A stretch of 7,081 nucleotides of DNA from an uncultured Bacilli bacterium (GTDB lineage: Bacteria; Bacillota_I; Bacilli_A; RF39; UBA660): assembly GCA_934096535.1 (NCBI GenBank), contig CAKOMC010000057.1, forward strand, positions 1 to 7,081. The letters are read 5' to 3'. The notes beneath the pieces were generated by a model that was not told the origin of the DNA, ran no database searches, and was given only the letters and a program-made list of their open reading frames with translations. Made by a program: the position numbers and the translations under genes. Position 1 is the first letter of the stretch, and each line of letters starts with the position of its first letter. Shown here piece by piece: positions 1-7,054 of this stretch.

Positions 1-3000
1 AATATCGATAATTTAAAATTAAAAAAGAAAAATTTATTCAACGAATCAGTTGAAGTTGTAGAAATGCAAAGTGAGGCGGGTGCTGCTGGTGCGATGCATG
101 GAGCCTTAATAAGTGGTTCTCTAGCTACTACTTTTACTGCATCACAAGGCCTTCTTCTAATGATTCCTAATATGTATAAAATTGCTGGCGAAGGCCTACC
201 TGGTGTCATTCATGTTGCCGCTCGTACCGTTGCTACCCACGCCTTATCAATCTTTGGAGATCACAGTGATATTTATGCTACTAGGGGAACTGGTTTTGCT
301 ATTTTAGCGTCTACTAATGTTTTTGATGCTCAAAACTTAGCAGCTGTTGCCCACTTATCAACCATTGAAGGAAGCGTTCCCTTCTTACATTTCTTCGATG
401 GCTTTAGAACTAGTCATGAATTAAATAGTATTGAAGAACTACCTGATGCGGAACTTTTAAAATTAATTGATTTTGATAAAGTAAATGCTTTTAAAAAACA
501 TGCTTTAAATGTTGGCTGCGGTTACCAAAGAGGTATGGCTGAAAATGAAGATATTTATTTTCAAAGCGTTGAAGCTCGTAACACTGATTACTTAAAGATT
601 CCTGATATCGTAAATAACTATATGGAAAAAATTAATGGTATTATGCATACTGATTATAAACCATTTAATTATTATGGTTCTCCTACCGCTAAGTATGTAA
701 TTGTTGCTATGGGAAGTGTTTGTGATACAGTAAAATTAACTATCGATGAACTAAACAAAGAAAATAATGTTTATGGTTTAATTGAAGTCCATTTATATCG
801 TCCATTTAGTCCTGATTACTTAACAAAAGTTTTACCAAGTACAGTAGAAAAAATAGCCGTTTTAGATAGAACAAAAGAATCTGGTAGTATTGGCGAACCA
901 TTATACTTAGATGTTGTTGCAGCACTTCACGATAAAAACATTCAAATTGTTGGTGGTCGTTACGGCTTATCTAGTAAAAATACAACGCCAAGTGATATTA
1001 CCGGTGTTTATAAAATGTTGGCAACCACGCTAAAAAACAATTTTACTATTGGTATTAATGATGATGTAACTAATTTAAGTCTAGAAAAAGTACCAATGGA
1101 TATTGAAGTTTGTGATAAAGAACTAATTATTTATGGTTATGGTTCGGATGGTATGGTATCAACTTCTAAAGATATTATGCATTATCTAGGGGAAGAAAAA
1201 GACTTATATGTTCAAGGTTACTTCCAATATGATAGTAAAAAATCTGGTGGGGTAACTGTATCTAACCTAAGAATGTCAAGTAAACCAATTAATGCCCCTT
1301 ATTATGTTCTTCATCCATCATTACTAGTTATTACTAAAGATGCTTATCTAAAAGATTTTGATATGTTTAGTAATTTAAAAGAAACTGGTATTTGTTTAAT
1401 TAATACTAATAAAAAATCTCATGAATTAGATGAAATTTTACCTAATAAAGCTAAAGAATTAATTAAAAATAAAAATATTAAAGTATTATTAATTGATGCT
1501 GATAAGATAGCTTTAGAAAATGGTATTAAGGGTAAAATTAGTAAAATTATGGAAATTGTCATCTTAAAACTAATGGGATTTAATGATGCCGAAGACTATA
1601 TTAAAGATTCTATTAGGAAAAAATTTAGTACTAAAGGTGATGATATTGTTAATGCTAATATTAATTCTTTAAGTAGTGCGGTTAAGAGTGTTATCTTAGT
1701 TAAAGGGGAATTTAAAACTAAAGAAGAGGCTGAGACTCACGATGATATCTTTACTCTAATTAATAAAAGAGAAGGGGATAATTTAAAAGTATCTGATTTA
1801 ATGGCTTATAAAAATGGTATTTTCCCTAATGGCTTGGCTGCTAATGAAAAACGCAAAATTGCTAATATGGTGCCAAAATGGATTAAAGAAAACTGTATTC
1901 AATGCGGAATGTGTGCTACTGTTTGTCCTCATGCTGTTATTCGTCCAATTATAACGGAAGCTAAGGATGAAGAAAATGGCATTAAAGTTTTAGGACATAC
2001 GGATTACAATTATGAAATCGTTGTTAGTGAGGCTGATTGTACTTCTTGTGGTTTATGTATTAATGCTTGTCTTGGTAAGGCTGGTAAGAAAGCCCTAGAA
2101 TTTGGGGAGGCTACATATGAGTCTCAAGAATATGCTGATAAGATGTTTAAAGACCATCAAAACCCTGAGCTATATGATAGATTTACTTTAAAAGGTGCTT
2201 CTCTAAGAAAGCCATGCTTCGAGTTTAGTGGGGCTTGTGCTGGTTGTGGGGAAACTCCATACTTAAAAATGTTAAGTCAATTATTTGGAGAAAAATTAGT
2301 TATTTCCAATGCTACGGGTTGTTCATCAATTTATGGTGGTTCGGCTCCATCAACGCCATACTTAATTCCTTGGGCTAACTCTTTATTTGAAGATAATGCC
2401 GAATTTGGTTATGGTATGTATTTAACTTATAAGAATACAGTCAAACGTATTCATGATATTATTACGAAATCAATTGATTGCGTAAATGGTGAAGTTAAAG
2501 AGTTACTAAATAAATGGTTAGAAAATGAAACTAATTATGATGTAACTAAAGAAATAGTTGCTAAATTACAAGCGATGGAAATTCCAAAAGACTTAAAAGA
2601 TATCCTAGAATATATGGTTGCTCGTAGCGTCTTCATCGTTGGTGGTGATGGTTGGGCTTATGATATCGGCTTTGGTGGTATCGACCATGTCTTATCTAGT
2701 GGAGAAAATGTTAATGTTTTAGTCCTTGATACTGAGGTTTACTCTAATACTGGTGGTCAAGCTTCGAAATCAAGTCGAGTTGGCGCCGTTGCCGAATTTG
2801 CTAACATGGGTAAAAAGACGGCGAAGAAAGACTTATTTAGAATAGCAATGTCATATCCAAACTGTTATATCGGTAGTATTTCCTTTGGCGCTAACTTCAT
2901 GCAAACAATTAAGACCATGAAAGAAGCTGAATCTCATAATGGTCCAAGTTTAATTATTTGTTATTGTCCATGTATTGAACAAGGTCTTCATGGTGGCATG

Positions 3001-3261
3001 TCTAACTCTATAAGTGAAGAAAAATTAGCAGTAGAATGTGGTTATGTAAACTTAATGCGTTATGTTCCCGAAGATAAAAAGTTATATATTGATTCTAAAG
3101 AACCAGATTTCACTAAATACGAAGACTTCTTAAAAAATGAAGTAAGATATAGTAGTTTAATGAAAAAAGATAATAACCTAGCAAAAGAACTTTTAGATAT
3201 TCAAGTAAATAATGCTAAAGAAAGATATAACTTCTATAAGGATATAGCCAGTAAAAACTAA
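1..3261 (+). CDS. nifJ: Pyruvate:ferredoxin (flavodoxin) oxidoreductase, 5'-truncated by window edge
   Basis: This cytoplasmic enzyme oxidatively decarboxylates pyruvate with CoA to acetyl-CoA and CO2, reducing ferredoxin or flavodoxin. The frame is open from base 1; the ATG at 64 is internal, because the 21 codons before it match the family just ahead of the QSEAGA motif. By comparison with the Desulfovibrio africanus enzyme about 40 residues are missing, including the start. Counterparts of its Glu64 (nt 73-75), Arg114 (nt 223-225) and Asn996 (in YSNTGGQ, nt 2746) are present. Counting from the ATG at 64, the order is: pyrimidine-binding domain; transketolase-C-like and gamma domains; EKR motif (595-597); two 4Fe-4S sites (Cys 611/614/617/621 and 659/662/665/669); proximal-cluster cysteines 725, 728, 753 and 970; and the TPP site GDGWAYD (861 onward). 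The second ferredoxin motif has Leu where Pro is usual after the last Cys. It ends in TAA, followed by a candidate terminator. Identification is near certain. Confidence 0.97.
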   Translation, partial: NIDNLKLKKKNLFNESVEVVEMQSEAGAAGAMHGALISGSLATTFTASQGLLLMIPNMYKIAGEGLPGVIHVAARTVATHALSIFGDHSDIYATRGTGFAILASTNVFDAQNLAAVAHLSTIEGSVPFLHFFDGFRTSHELNSIEELPDAELLKLIDFDKVNAFKKHALNVGCGYQRGMAENEDIYFQSVEARNTDYLKIPDIVNNYMEKINGIMHTDYKPFNYYGSPTAKYVIVAMGSVCDTVKLTIDELNKENNVYGLIEVHLYRPFSPDYLTKVLPSTVEKIAVLDRTKESGSIGEPLYLDVVAALHDKNIQIVGGRYGLSSKNTTPSDITGVYKMLATTLKNNFTIGINDDVTNLSLEKVPMDIEVCDKELIIYGYGSDGMVSTSKDIMHYLGEEKDLYVQGYFQYDSKKSGGVTVSNLRMSSKPINAPYYVLHPSLLVITKDAYLKDFDMFSNLKETGICLINTNKKSHELDEILPNKAKELIKNKNIKVLLIDADKIALENGIKGKISKIMEIVILKLMGFNDAEDYIKDSIRKKFSTKGDDIVNANINSLSSAVKSVILVKGEFKTKEEAETHDDIFTLINKREGDNLKVSDLMAYKNGIFPNGLAANEKRKIANMVPKWIKENCIQCGMCATVCPHAVIRPIITEAKDEENGIKVLGHTDYNYEIVVSEADCTSCGLCINACLGKAGKKALEFGEATYESQEYADKMFKDHQNPELYDRFTLKGASLRKPCFEFSGACAGCGETPYLKMLSQLFGEKLVISNATGCSSIYGGSAPSTPYLIPWANSLFEDNAEFGYGMYLTYKNTVKRIHDIITKSIDCVNGEVKELLNKWLENETNYDVTKEIVAKLQAMEIPKDLKDILEYMVARSVFIVGGDGWAYDIGFGGIDHVLSSGENVNVLVLDTEVYSNTGGQASKSSRVGAVAEFANMGKKTAKKDLFRIAMSYPNCYIGSISFGANFMQTIKTMKEAESHNGPSLIICYCPCIEQGLHGGMSNSISEEKLAVECGYVNLMRYVPEDKKLYIDSKEPDFTKYEDFLKNEVRYSSLMKKDNNLAKELLDIQVNNAKERYNFYKDIASKN

Positions 3262-3272
3262 AAAAGTATATT

Positions 3273-3308
3273 AAAGATGTAGATTATTGTTATCTATGTC
3301 TTTTTCTT
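3273..3308 (+). terminator. Candidate rho-independent terminator after nifJ
   Basis: Twelve bases at 3273-3284 pair with 3292-3303 across a 7-nt loop, using two adjacent G-U wobbles, and the 3' arm runs into TTTTTCTT. It lies 11 bases after the nifJ stop codon, where a terminator is expected. The stem is AT-rich and therefore weak, so efficiency is uncertain. Confidence 0.5.
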
Positions 3309-3350
3309 ATCTTATATTTTGAAGATATAAATTTATTTTCTAGAGTACAT

Positions 3351-3386
3351 AAAGGAGTAAAATTTATTAAAAAAGTTATATTTTAG
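3351..3386 (+). other. Orphan Shine-Dalgarno site with no open frame behind it
   Basis: AAAGGAG at 3351-3357 is the best ribosome binding sequence in the window. Eight bases later, where a start codon should be, is ATT (3366-3368), followed by AAA AAA GTT ATA TTT and then TAG. The codons resemble a typical gene start of the Met-Lys-Lys type with ATG changed to ATT, cut off after six codons. It may be the stump of a lost gene, a very short leader peptide, or chance. Apart from this and the palindrome at 3381, the stretch 3309-3409 shows only AT-rich sequence. Confidence 0.3.
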
Positions 3387-3392
3387 CTAAAA
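3381..3392. repeat. 12-bp perfect palindrome TTTTAGCTAAAA
   Basis: This is a perfect self-complementary 12-mer just upstream of the first dyad repeat. It could be a dimeric repressor site, but no known operator is recognised and such AT-rich palindromes arise by chance at this base composition. Confidence 0.3.
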
Positions 3393-3409
3393 ATAGTCTA
3401 TTTTAATGA

Positions 3410-3457
3410 TTTTCATTGAACAAAAGTGCCAAAAACGGCAAAAAAGTTCAATGAAAA
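3410..3457. repeat. Dyad repeat, copy 1 (upstream of the ATPase promoter)
   Basis: A perfect 12-bp inverted repeat (3410-3421 against 3446-3457, core TTCATTGAAC / GTTCAATGAA) encloses a small inner hairpin TGCC-loop-GGCA (3427-3440) set between A-runs. The block 3412-3456 matches copy 2 (3500-3544) at 43 of 45 positions, offset by exactly 88 bases. It ends two bases before the putative -35 element. No T-tract follows on either strand, so it is not a standard terminator. It could be a protein-binding dyad, a structured RNA element or a REP/MITE-like repeat. Confidence 0.8.
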
Positions 3458-3459
3458 CA

Positions 3460-3488
3460 TTGCATGTCAAAAGAAAATCTTCTATAAT
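3460..3488 (+). promoter_or_regulatory. Putative sigma-A promoter for the ATPase gene
   Basis: A perfect -10 TATAAT (3483-3488) lies 17 bases downstream of TTGCAT (3460-3465), which matches the -35 consensus at its first three bases only. Transcription would begin near 3494-3496. The promoter fits exactly between the two dyad repeats, so a factor binding either repeat would contact RNA polymerase or block its exit, and the transcript would begin just before copy 2. Confidence 0.65.
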
Positions 3489-3499
3489 GAATATAGAAA

Positions 3500-3544
3500 T
3501 TCATTAAACAAAAGTGCCGAAAACGGCAAAAAAGTTCAATGAAA
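3500..3544. repeat. Dyad repeat, copy 2 (in the ATPase mRNA leader)
   Basis: This is the second copy of the 45-bp block, differing from copy 1 at 3506 (A for G) and 3519 (G for A). The outer arms 3500-3509 and 3534-3543 pair with one mismatch. The inner hairpin is a full 5-bp TGCCG-AAAA-CGGCA (3515-3528). If the promoter at 3460-3488 is used, the repeat would fold near the 5' end of the mRNA and finish five bases before the AGAGGA ribosome binding site. This suggests leader control or mRNA stabilisation. Confidence 0.8.
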
Positions 3545-3548
3545 GAAA

Positions 3549-3554
3549 AGAGGA
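3549..3554 (+). promoter_or_regulatory. Ribosome binding site that fixes the ATPase start
   Basis: AGAGGA lies seven bases before the ATG at 3562. The longer in-frame alternative is a GTG at 3514 that has no ribosome binding site and sits inside dyad repeat copy 2, so the ATG is preferred. Confidence 0.8.
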
Positions 3555-3561
3555 ATTTTTT

Positions 3562-4809
3562 ATGAACGAGAAAATAATTGAAAGAAATGATTATTTAAAT
3601 AAATTAATTGTTAGAAAAGGCAACGGTTTAATAAAAATAATAACTGGTATTAGAAGATGCGGTAAATCTTATATGCTTAATAATTTATTTTATAATCATC
3701 TAATTACTTCTGGTGTAAAAGAGAATCATATCATAAAGTTAGCCTTAGATAGAGCTGAAAACATAGATTATCATGATGCCAAAAAATTAAACGAATACAT
3801 TTTATCACAGATTAAAGACAATGATATGCACTATGTTTTAATTGATGAAATCCAGTTAACTGAAGGCTTCGAATTTGTTTTAAATGGTTTATTATATGAA
3901 AAAAATGTCGATGTATATGTAACTGGTAGCAATTCTAGATTTTTATCAAGTGATATAATTACAGAATTTAGAGGTCGTGGGGATGAAATAAGAATATATC
4001 CATTATCATTTGTTGAATTTGTTAATGCTTATGAAGGGGATAGATACGAAGCTTGGAATGAATATGTAACTTATGGTGGTATGCCTTTAATATTAAAACA
4101 ACATACTGATGAACAAAAAAGTAAGTATCTAGCAAGTCTATATGATTTAACATATAAGAAAGATATTATAGAAAGAAATAGTATTGATAAGCCAGATATT
4201 TTAGATACATTAATAAATATATTGGCTTCATCTGTTGGTTCCTTAACTAATCCTCAAAAAATTTATAATACTTTCACAAGTAATGGTATAACCGATGTAT
4301 CTAAAAATACAGTTATTTCATACATAGATTATTTACTTGACTCATTTTTAATAGAAAAAGCCGAAAGATATGATGTTAAAGGAAAAAAATACATTCAAAC
4401 TCCTCAAAAATATTACTTTGCTGATGTTGGTCTTCGAAATGCTAAATTAAACTTTAGACAGCAAGAAGAAAATCATTTAATGGAAAATATCATTTATAAT
4501 GAATTACTCATTAGAGGTTATAATGTCGATGTCGGGGTTGTGGAAGTAAGAGAAGCAGATGCTAGAAAACAATTGGAAGTTGATTTTGTTTGCAACCAAG
4601 GAAATAAAAGATATTATATTCAATCTGCTCTAAACTTAGATACTCCGGAAAAAACACTGCAAGAGACGAAATCATTAAATAATATCGGTGATAATTTCAA
4701 AAAAATTATTGTAGTTAAAGATAATATTAAATTATGGCGTAATGATGATGGTATTTTAATAATAGGAATTCAAGAGTTCTTACTAAATAAAAATAGTCTA
4801 GATTTATAA
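3562..4809 (+). CDS. AAA-family ATPase with DUF4143 C-terminal domain
   Basis: The 415-residue protein is a member of the large bacterial AAA/DUF4143 ATPase family, whose cellular role is mostly unknown. From the ATG, the N-terminal ATPase domain shows a Walker A variant GIRRCGKS (29-36), Walker B YVLIDE (91-96), a sensor-like TGSNS (121-125), an FRGRG segment with two candidate Arg fingers (R137, R139), and the family's YPLSFVEF stretch (146-153). The DUF4143 half contains a winged-helix-like region and a C-terminal segment with EVDFV (from 339) and then YYIQ (Q354). This resembles the degraded PD-(D/E)xK-like core typical of the family, with Gln where a nuclease would carry Glu and Lys, so nuclease activity is doubtful. 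There is no signal peptide or membrane segment. It has its own promoter flanked by dyad repeats. Family assignment is firm; function is not inferable. Confidence 0.92.
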   Translation: MNEKIIERNDYLNKLIVRKGNGLIKIITGIRRCGKSYMLNNLFYNHLITSGVKENHIIKLALDRAENIDYHDAKKLNEYILSQIKDNDMHYVLIDEIQLTEGFEFVLNGLLYEKNVDVYVTGSNSRFLSSDIITEFRGRGDEIRIYPLSFVEFVNAYEGDRYEAWNEYVTYGGMPLILKQHTDEQKSKYLASLYDLTYKKDIIERNSIDKPDILDTLINILASSVGSLTNPQKIYNTFTSNGITDVSKNTVISYIDYLLDSFLIEKAERYDVKGKKYIQTPQKYYFADVGLRNAKLNFRQQEENHLMENIIYNELLIRGYNVDVGVVEVREADARKQLEVDFVCNQGNKRYYIQSALNLDTPEKTLQETKSLNNIGDNFKKIIVVKDNIKLWRNDDGILIIGIQEFLLNKNSLDL

Positions 4810-4876
4810 AGATTCTATTAACTATTAAACCTATTTTAGATTAAATCAAACTGAATTTTAACCCAAATAGATTCAA

Positions 4877-4882
4877 AGAGGG
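4877..4882 (+). promoter_or_regulatory. Ribosome binding site of the HipA-like gene
   Basis: AGAGGG stands nine bases before the ATG at 4892. The 82-base gap after the ATPase gene shows no convincing promoter or terminator hairpin, so read-through from the ATPase promoter is plausible. Confidence 0.65.
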
Positions 4883-4891
4883 TACTATAAG

Positions 4892-6061
4892 ATGAAAAAA
4901 ACATTAATGAATAAAAATACAGTTATCATGACTATTGAATACAATCCTAAATATAATACTATTGATAATATTTTATATGCACCATTAAGTGTTTTAAATG
5001 CTAGTAATAATAAAAGTGGTAATGTTTTGAAAACTTTAAATTCATGGTTTAAAGGCAGAGGTATACCATCTTGGCGAAAAGATTTAGAAAAATTATTAAT
5101 GAGACTAAATGTTAGTACGACTGAAGAGTTATTAGATAAGGCTTATGGGCTATCTTTATCGGACCAATATTGGTTTAAAGAAGAAAATAGTAATATAACC
5201 TATAAAGATATTAATTTTTTTACCAATGATTTTGAATATGAAGCTTACTTAGAAGCGTCCCTAGATAGTAGTAATAACGAAACTAAAATTAATAAAGCTA
5301 TGTTAAAATCTCCTAATAATATAACTGATGGAATGCTTCAAAAAGGGTGGATTATTGAAAATAATAAAAGAGTATTAGTTAAAGGAACTTATAGTGCTAG
5401 TAGAGAAGAACCATTTAATGAGACCTTAGCTATTATGATTAGTAAAGCTCTTGGTTTATTTTACTGTGATTATAGAGTAGAATGGATAAATGAGAAACTG
5501 GTTTCTAAATGTGATGATTTTATTAATGAAGATGAAAAGATTAAAACGGCTTATGATATTTTTAACTCTAGGAAGAAACCCAATAATATCAACGATTATG
5601 AGTTTTATGTAAAAATATTAGAAGATAATAAAGTTTATGAGGCAAGAAAAAATGTTGCTAGCATGTTTTTAGTAGATTATTTAATGTTAAATAGCGATAG
5701 ACATTTAAAAAACTTTGGGATTATTAGAAATGTTAATACCTTAGAATGGGTTAGTACAACGCCAATTTTTGATACGGGTGAAGCTATGGAATGTGATAAA
5801 TTTACCTATAATATGTGTTTTACTAAGGGAAGTGGTAAATTCTTTAATAATACTAATAAAGATTATGAAGAAATTTTAAATGTTATTAAACCAGATTTAA
5901 AAGATATTGATTTTTATAAACTAGATGGTGTAGTAGGGGAATATAAAGAATTATTGTTAAAATATCAAGCTAAGTTAGAAATAAGTGATAAAAGAATAGA
6001 ATGTTTAGTAAATGGTTTAAAAACTAGAATTGAACTATTAAAGGAAAATATGAATATTTAA
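4892..6061 (+). CDS. HipA-like serine/threonine kinase domain protein
   Basis: The 389-residue protein resembles the solo HipA-like proteins common in gut Firmicutes. HipA kinases phosphorylate translation factors such as glutamyl-tRNA synthetase and arrest growth; the target here is unknown. An N-terminal region of about 110 residues includes the family's SLSDQYW stretch. The segment SPNNITDGMLQKGW (140-153) lies where HipA proteins have their flexible, phosphorylatable loop, and a candidate ATP-binding Lys is K164 (VLVKGTY). EEPFNETLA follows with Glu177. The catalytic loop is NSDRHLKNFG, with Asp269 and Asn274, and the metal-binding DTG at 294-296 replaces DFG. All key kinase residues appear present, so it is probably active. 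No HipB-type DNA-binding partner is found on either side within the window, unlike classic hipBA. It may share a transcript with the ATPase. The kinase fold is a confident call; a toxin role is inference. Confidence 0.82.
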   Translation: MKKTLMNKNTVIMTIEYNPKYNTIDNILYAPLSVLNASNNKSGNVLKTLNSWFKGRGIPSWRKDLEKLLMRLNVSTTEELLDKAYGLSLSDQYWFKEENSNITYKDINFFTNDFEYEAYLEASLDSSNNETKINKAMLKSPNNITDGMLQKGWIIENNKRVLVKGTYSASREEPFNETLAIMISKALGLFYCDYRVEWINEKLVSKCDDFINEDEKIKTAYDIFNSRKKPNNINDYEFYVKILEDNKVYEARKNVASMFLVDYLMLNSDRHLKNFGIIRNVNTLEWVSTTPIFDTGEAMECDKFTYNMCFTKGSGKFFNNTNKDYEEILNVIKPDLKDIDFYKLDGVVGEYKELLLKYQAKLEISDKRIECLVNGLKTRIELLKENMNI

Positions 6062-6142
6062 GTAGATGTAGATTAAAATCTGAAGTTGTAAGATAAAAGT
6101 AGTAAAACAATAAGAAGTTATGGTATAACCCGACTTTTTCAG

Positions 6143-7003
6143 TTACTTGTTAAAAAAAACATCGTTTTCCCCAGTGTTTTCAGGTGATTGCGATGTTTTC
6201 TTGCTACCACAAAGTTTAAGTAACATAAAAATGTCTTTATTTAACTGATTTTTGAATTTATCTACCTTATCAATTGTTGTTAAATCGGGCATTTCAAATC
6301 CTAGCGATTTAACTATTTTTTCTATTTGAATATCTGGTGTACTTATTAAAACTGTCCCGTTTTTATCTGAGCACGCTTTAAAATTATTTAATGCTTGTTT
6401 TATTTTATCTGCTGTTATTCCTTGTCCCAGTCATCTACATTTAATGTGGATTTATTTTCATATTTTATATTGTATTATTCTTACTATTGTTAAGACTATG
6501 AAACAGATTAGAAAATGTGCTTTTATATGTTCTTCTATCAATACACATACAGGTCTTCCAACTAAATCACTTTTTATTATTCTAAAGGAATCTCCTATTC
6601 TGGATAATCCGTGATACCTATTTATTATTTCTTTATCATCTTCTTAAATTTCAGAAGTTACTATTGAATAATAACCCATATTTTCTTTATATTTTTCTAA
6701 TTTATCATCCAGAAATACAATTAATTTATCTGTTTTTATTACTTCTCAAGTTTTTTAATCTATATCTAACACTTTAATATATTCTTGTGACTTTCTTTGC
6801 TTACCTTTAAGTTTATCTGGATTCTCTTTACAAGATTCCAGATATTCTATAAACTTTTTATTTTGATGTAATTCTTTTTCATAATGTTTTTGACTCCAAT
6901 AAATTATTTCTTTTTCTTTTATTGTTTTGTTTGATTTAGTTCCATCTTCATTTTTATAGGTTAATGTTATTTCATTTATTCTTGATTTATATTTGCTTGC
7001 TAT
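6143..7003 (-). pseudogene. Decayed IS1634-like (IS4 superfamily) transposase, C-terminal half
   Basis: Read on the - strand, about 286 codons give an IS1634-type transposase C-terminal half: LIASKYKSRINEIT, then KEKEIIYWSQKHYEKE, GYYSIVTSEI, the YHGLSRIGDSFRIIKSD block, and EEHIKAHFLICF. The frame is broken by stops at 6755-6757 (TAA), 6746-6748 (TGA), 6644-6646 (TAA), 6458-6460 (TGA) and 6452-6454 (TAA). A short shifted stretch (about 6423-6456) reads NKSTLNVDDWDK in another frame and then returns, meaning compensating one-base indels. In the family's usual IEDSF motif the catalytic Glu appears as Gly here. The N-terminal half with the first Asp residues is absent, the frame fading near 7003, so the element cannot make transposase. 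The natural stop is TAA at 6143-6145. Terminal inverted repeats cannot be defined because one end is lost. Bases 6062-6142 hold no gene. Confidence 0.85.
6152..6202 (-). terminator. Hairpin with T-tract at the transposase 3' end
   Basis: On the - strand, 6191-6202 can pair with 6153-6164 over 12 bases (core AAAACATCG / CGATGTTTT, one G-U), with a 26-nt loop. The 3' arm runs into eight T residues (6159-6152). This resembles an intrinsic terminator overlapping the last codons of the transposase. On the + strand the same hairpin is followed by only a short TTTTCTT, so it might weakly stop transcripts leaving the HipA-like gene. The large loop lowers confidence. Confidence 0.45.
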
Positions 7004-7014
7004 TAAAAAAAGTA

Positions 7015-7023
7015 TGTTATAAT
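7015..7023 (+). promoter_or_regulatory. Extended -10 promoter for the gene at the right edge
   Basis: TGT-TATAAT is a perfect extended -10 element. No good -35 sits at 17 bases; TTGCTT (6993-6998) is at 19 bases and lies within the transposase remnant. Transcription would start near 7030, giving a leader of about 25 bases before the ATG at 7055. Confidence 0.6.
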
Positions 7024-7041
7024 AGGTATCAATGAAACAAA

Positions 7042-7047
7042 AGAGGT
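7042..7047 (+). promoter_or_regulatory. Ribosome binding site of the right-edge gene
   Basis: AGAGGT lies seven bases before the ATG at 7055, the same spacing as at the ATPase gene. Confidence 0.65.
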
Positions 7048-7054
7048 AGTGCTT

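Noticed and set aside
64..3261. ATG at 64 as the true start of nifJ
   Set aside because: The frame is open upstream to base 1 and those codons match the conserved family sequence before QSEAGA. The real start lies outside the window.
3410..3457. Dyad copy 1 as the terminator of nifJ
   Set aside because: No T-tract follows the hairpin on either strand, and a better placed candidate terminator lies at 3273-3308.
3406..3507. A 33-codon basic ORF from the ATG at 3406 across repeat copy 1
   Set aside because: It has no ribosome binding site, its codons come mostly from the repeat and promoter, and no family resemblance is seen.
3410..3544. The two 45-bp repeats with a 43-bp spacer as a minimal CRISPR array
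   Set aside because: There are only two units, the single spacer contains a well-formed promoter, the second unit runs into a ribosome binding site, and no cas gene is present.
3514..3561. N-terminal extension of the ATPase from the GTG at 3514
   Set aside because: There is no ribosome binding site, the 16 extra residues are encoded by the dyad repeat, and the ATG at 3562 has AGAGGA at ideal spacing and begins where the protein family does.
6143..7003. TGA codons in the transposase relic as evidence for recoding
   Set aside because: Three in-frame TAA codons and paired frameshifts occur in the same relic, while the intact genes use TGG for every Trp. Ordinary decay explains the stops.
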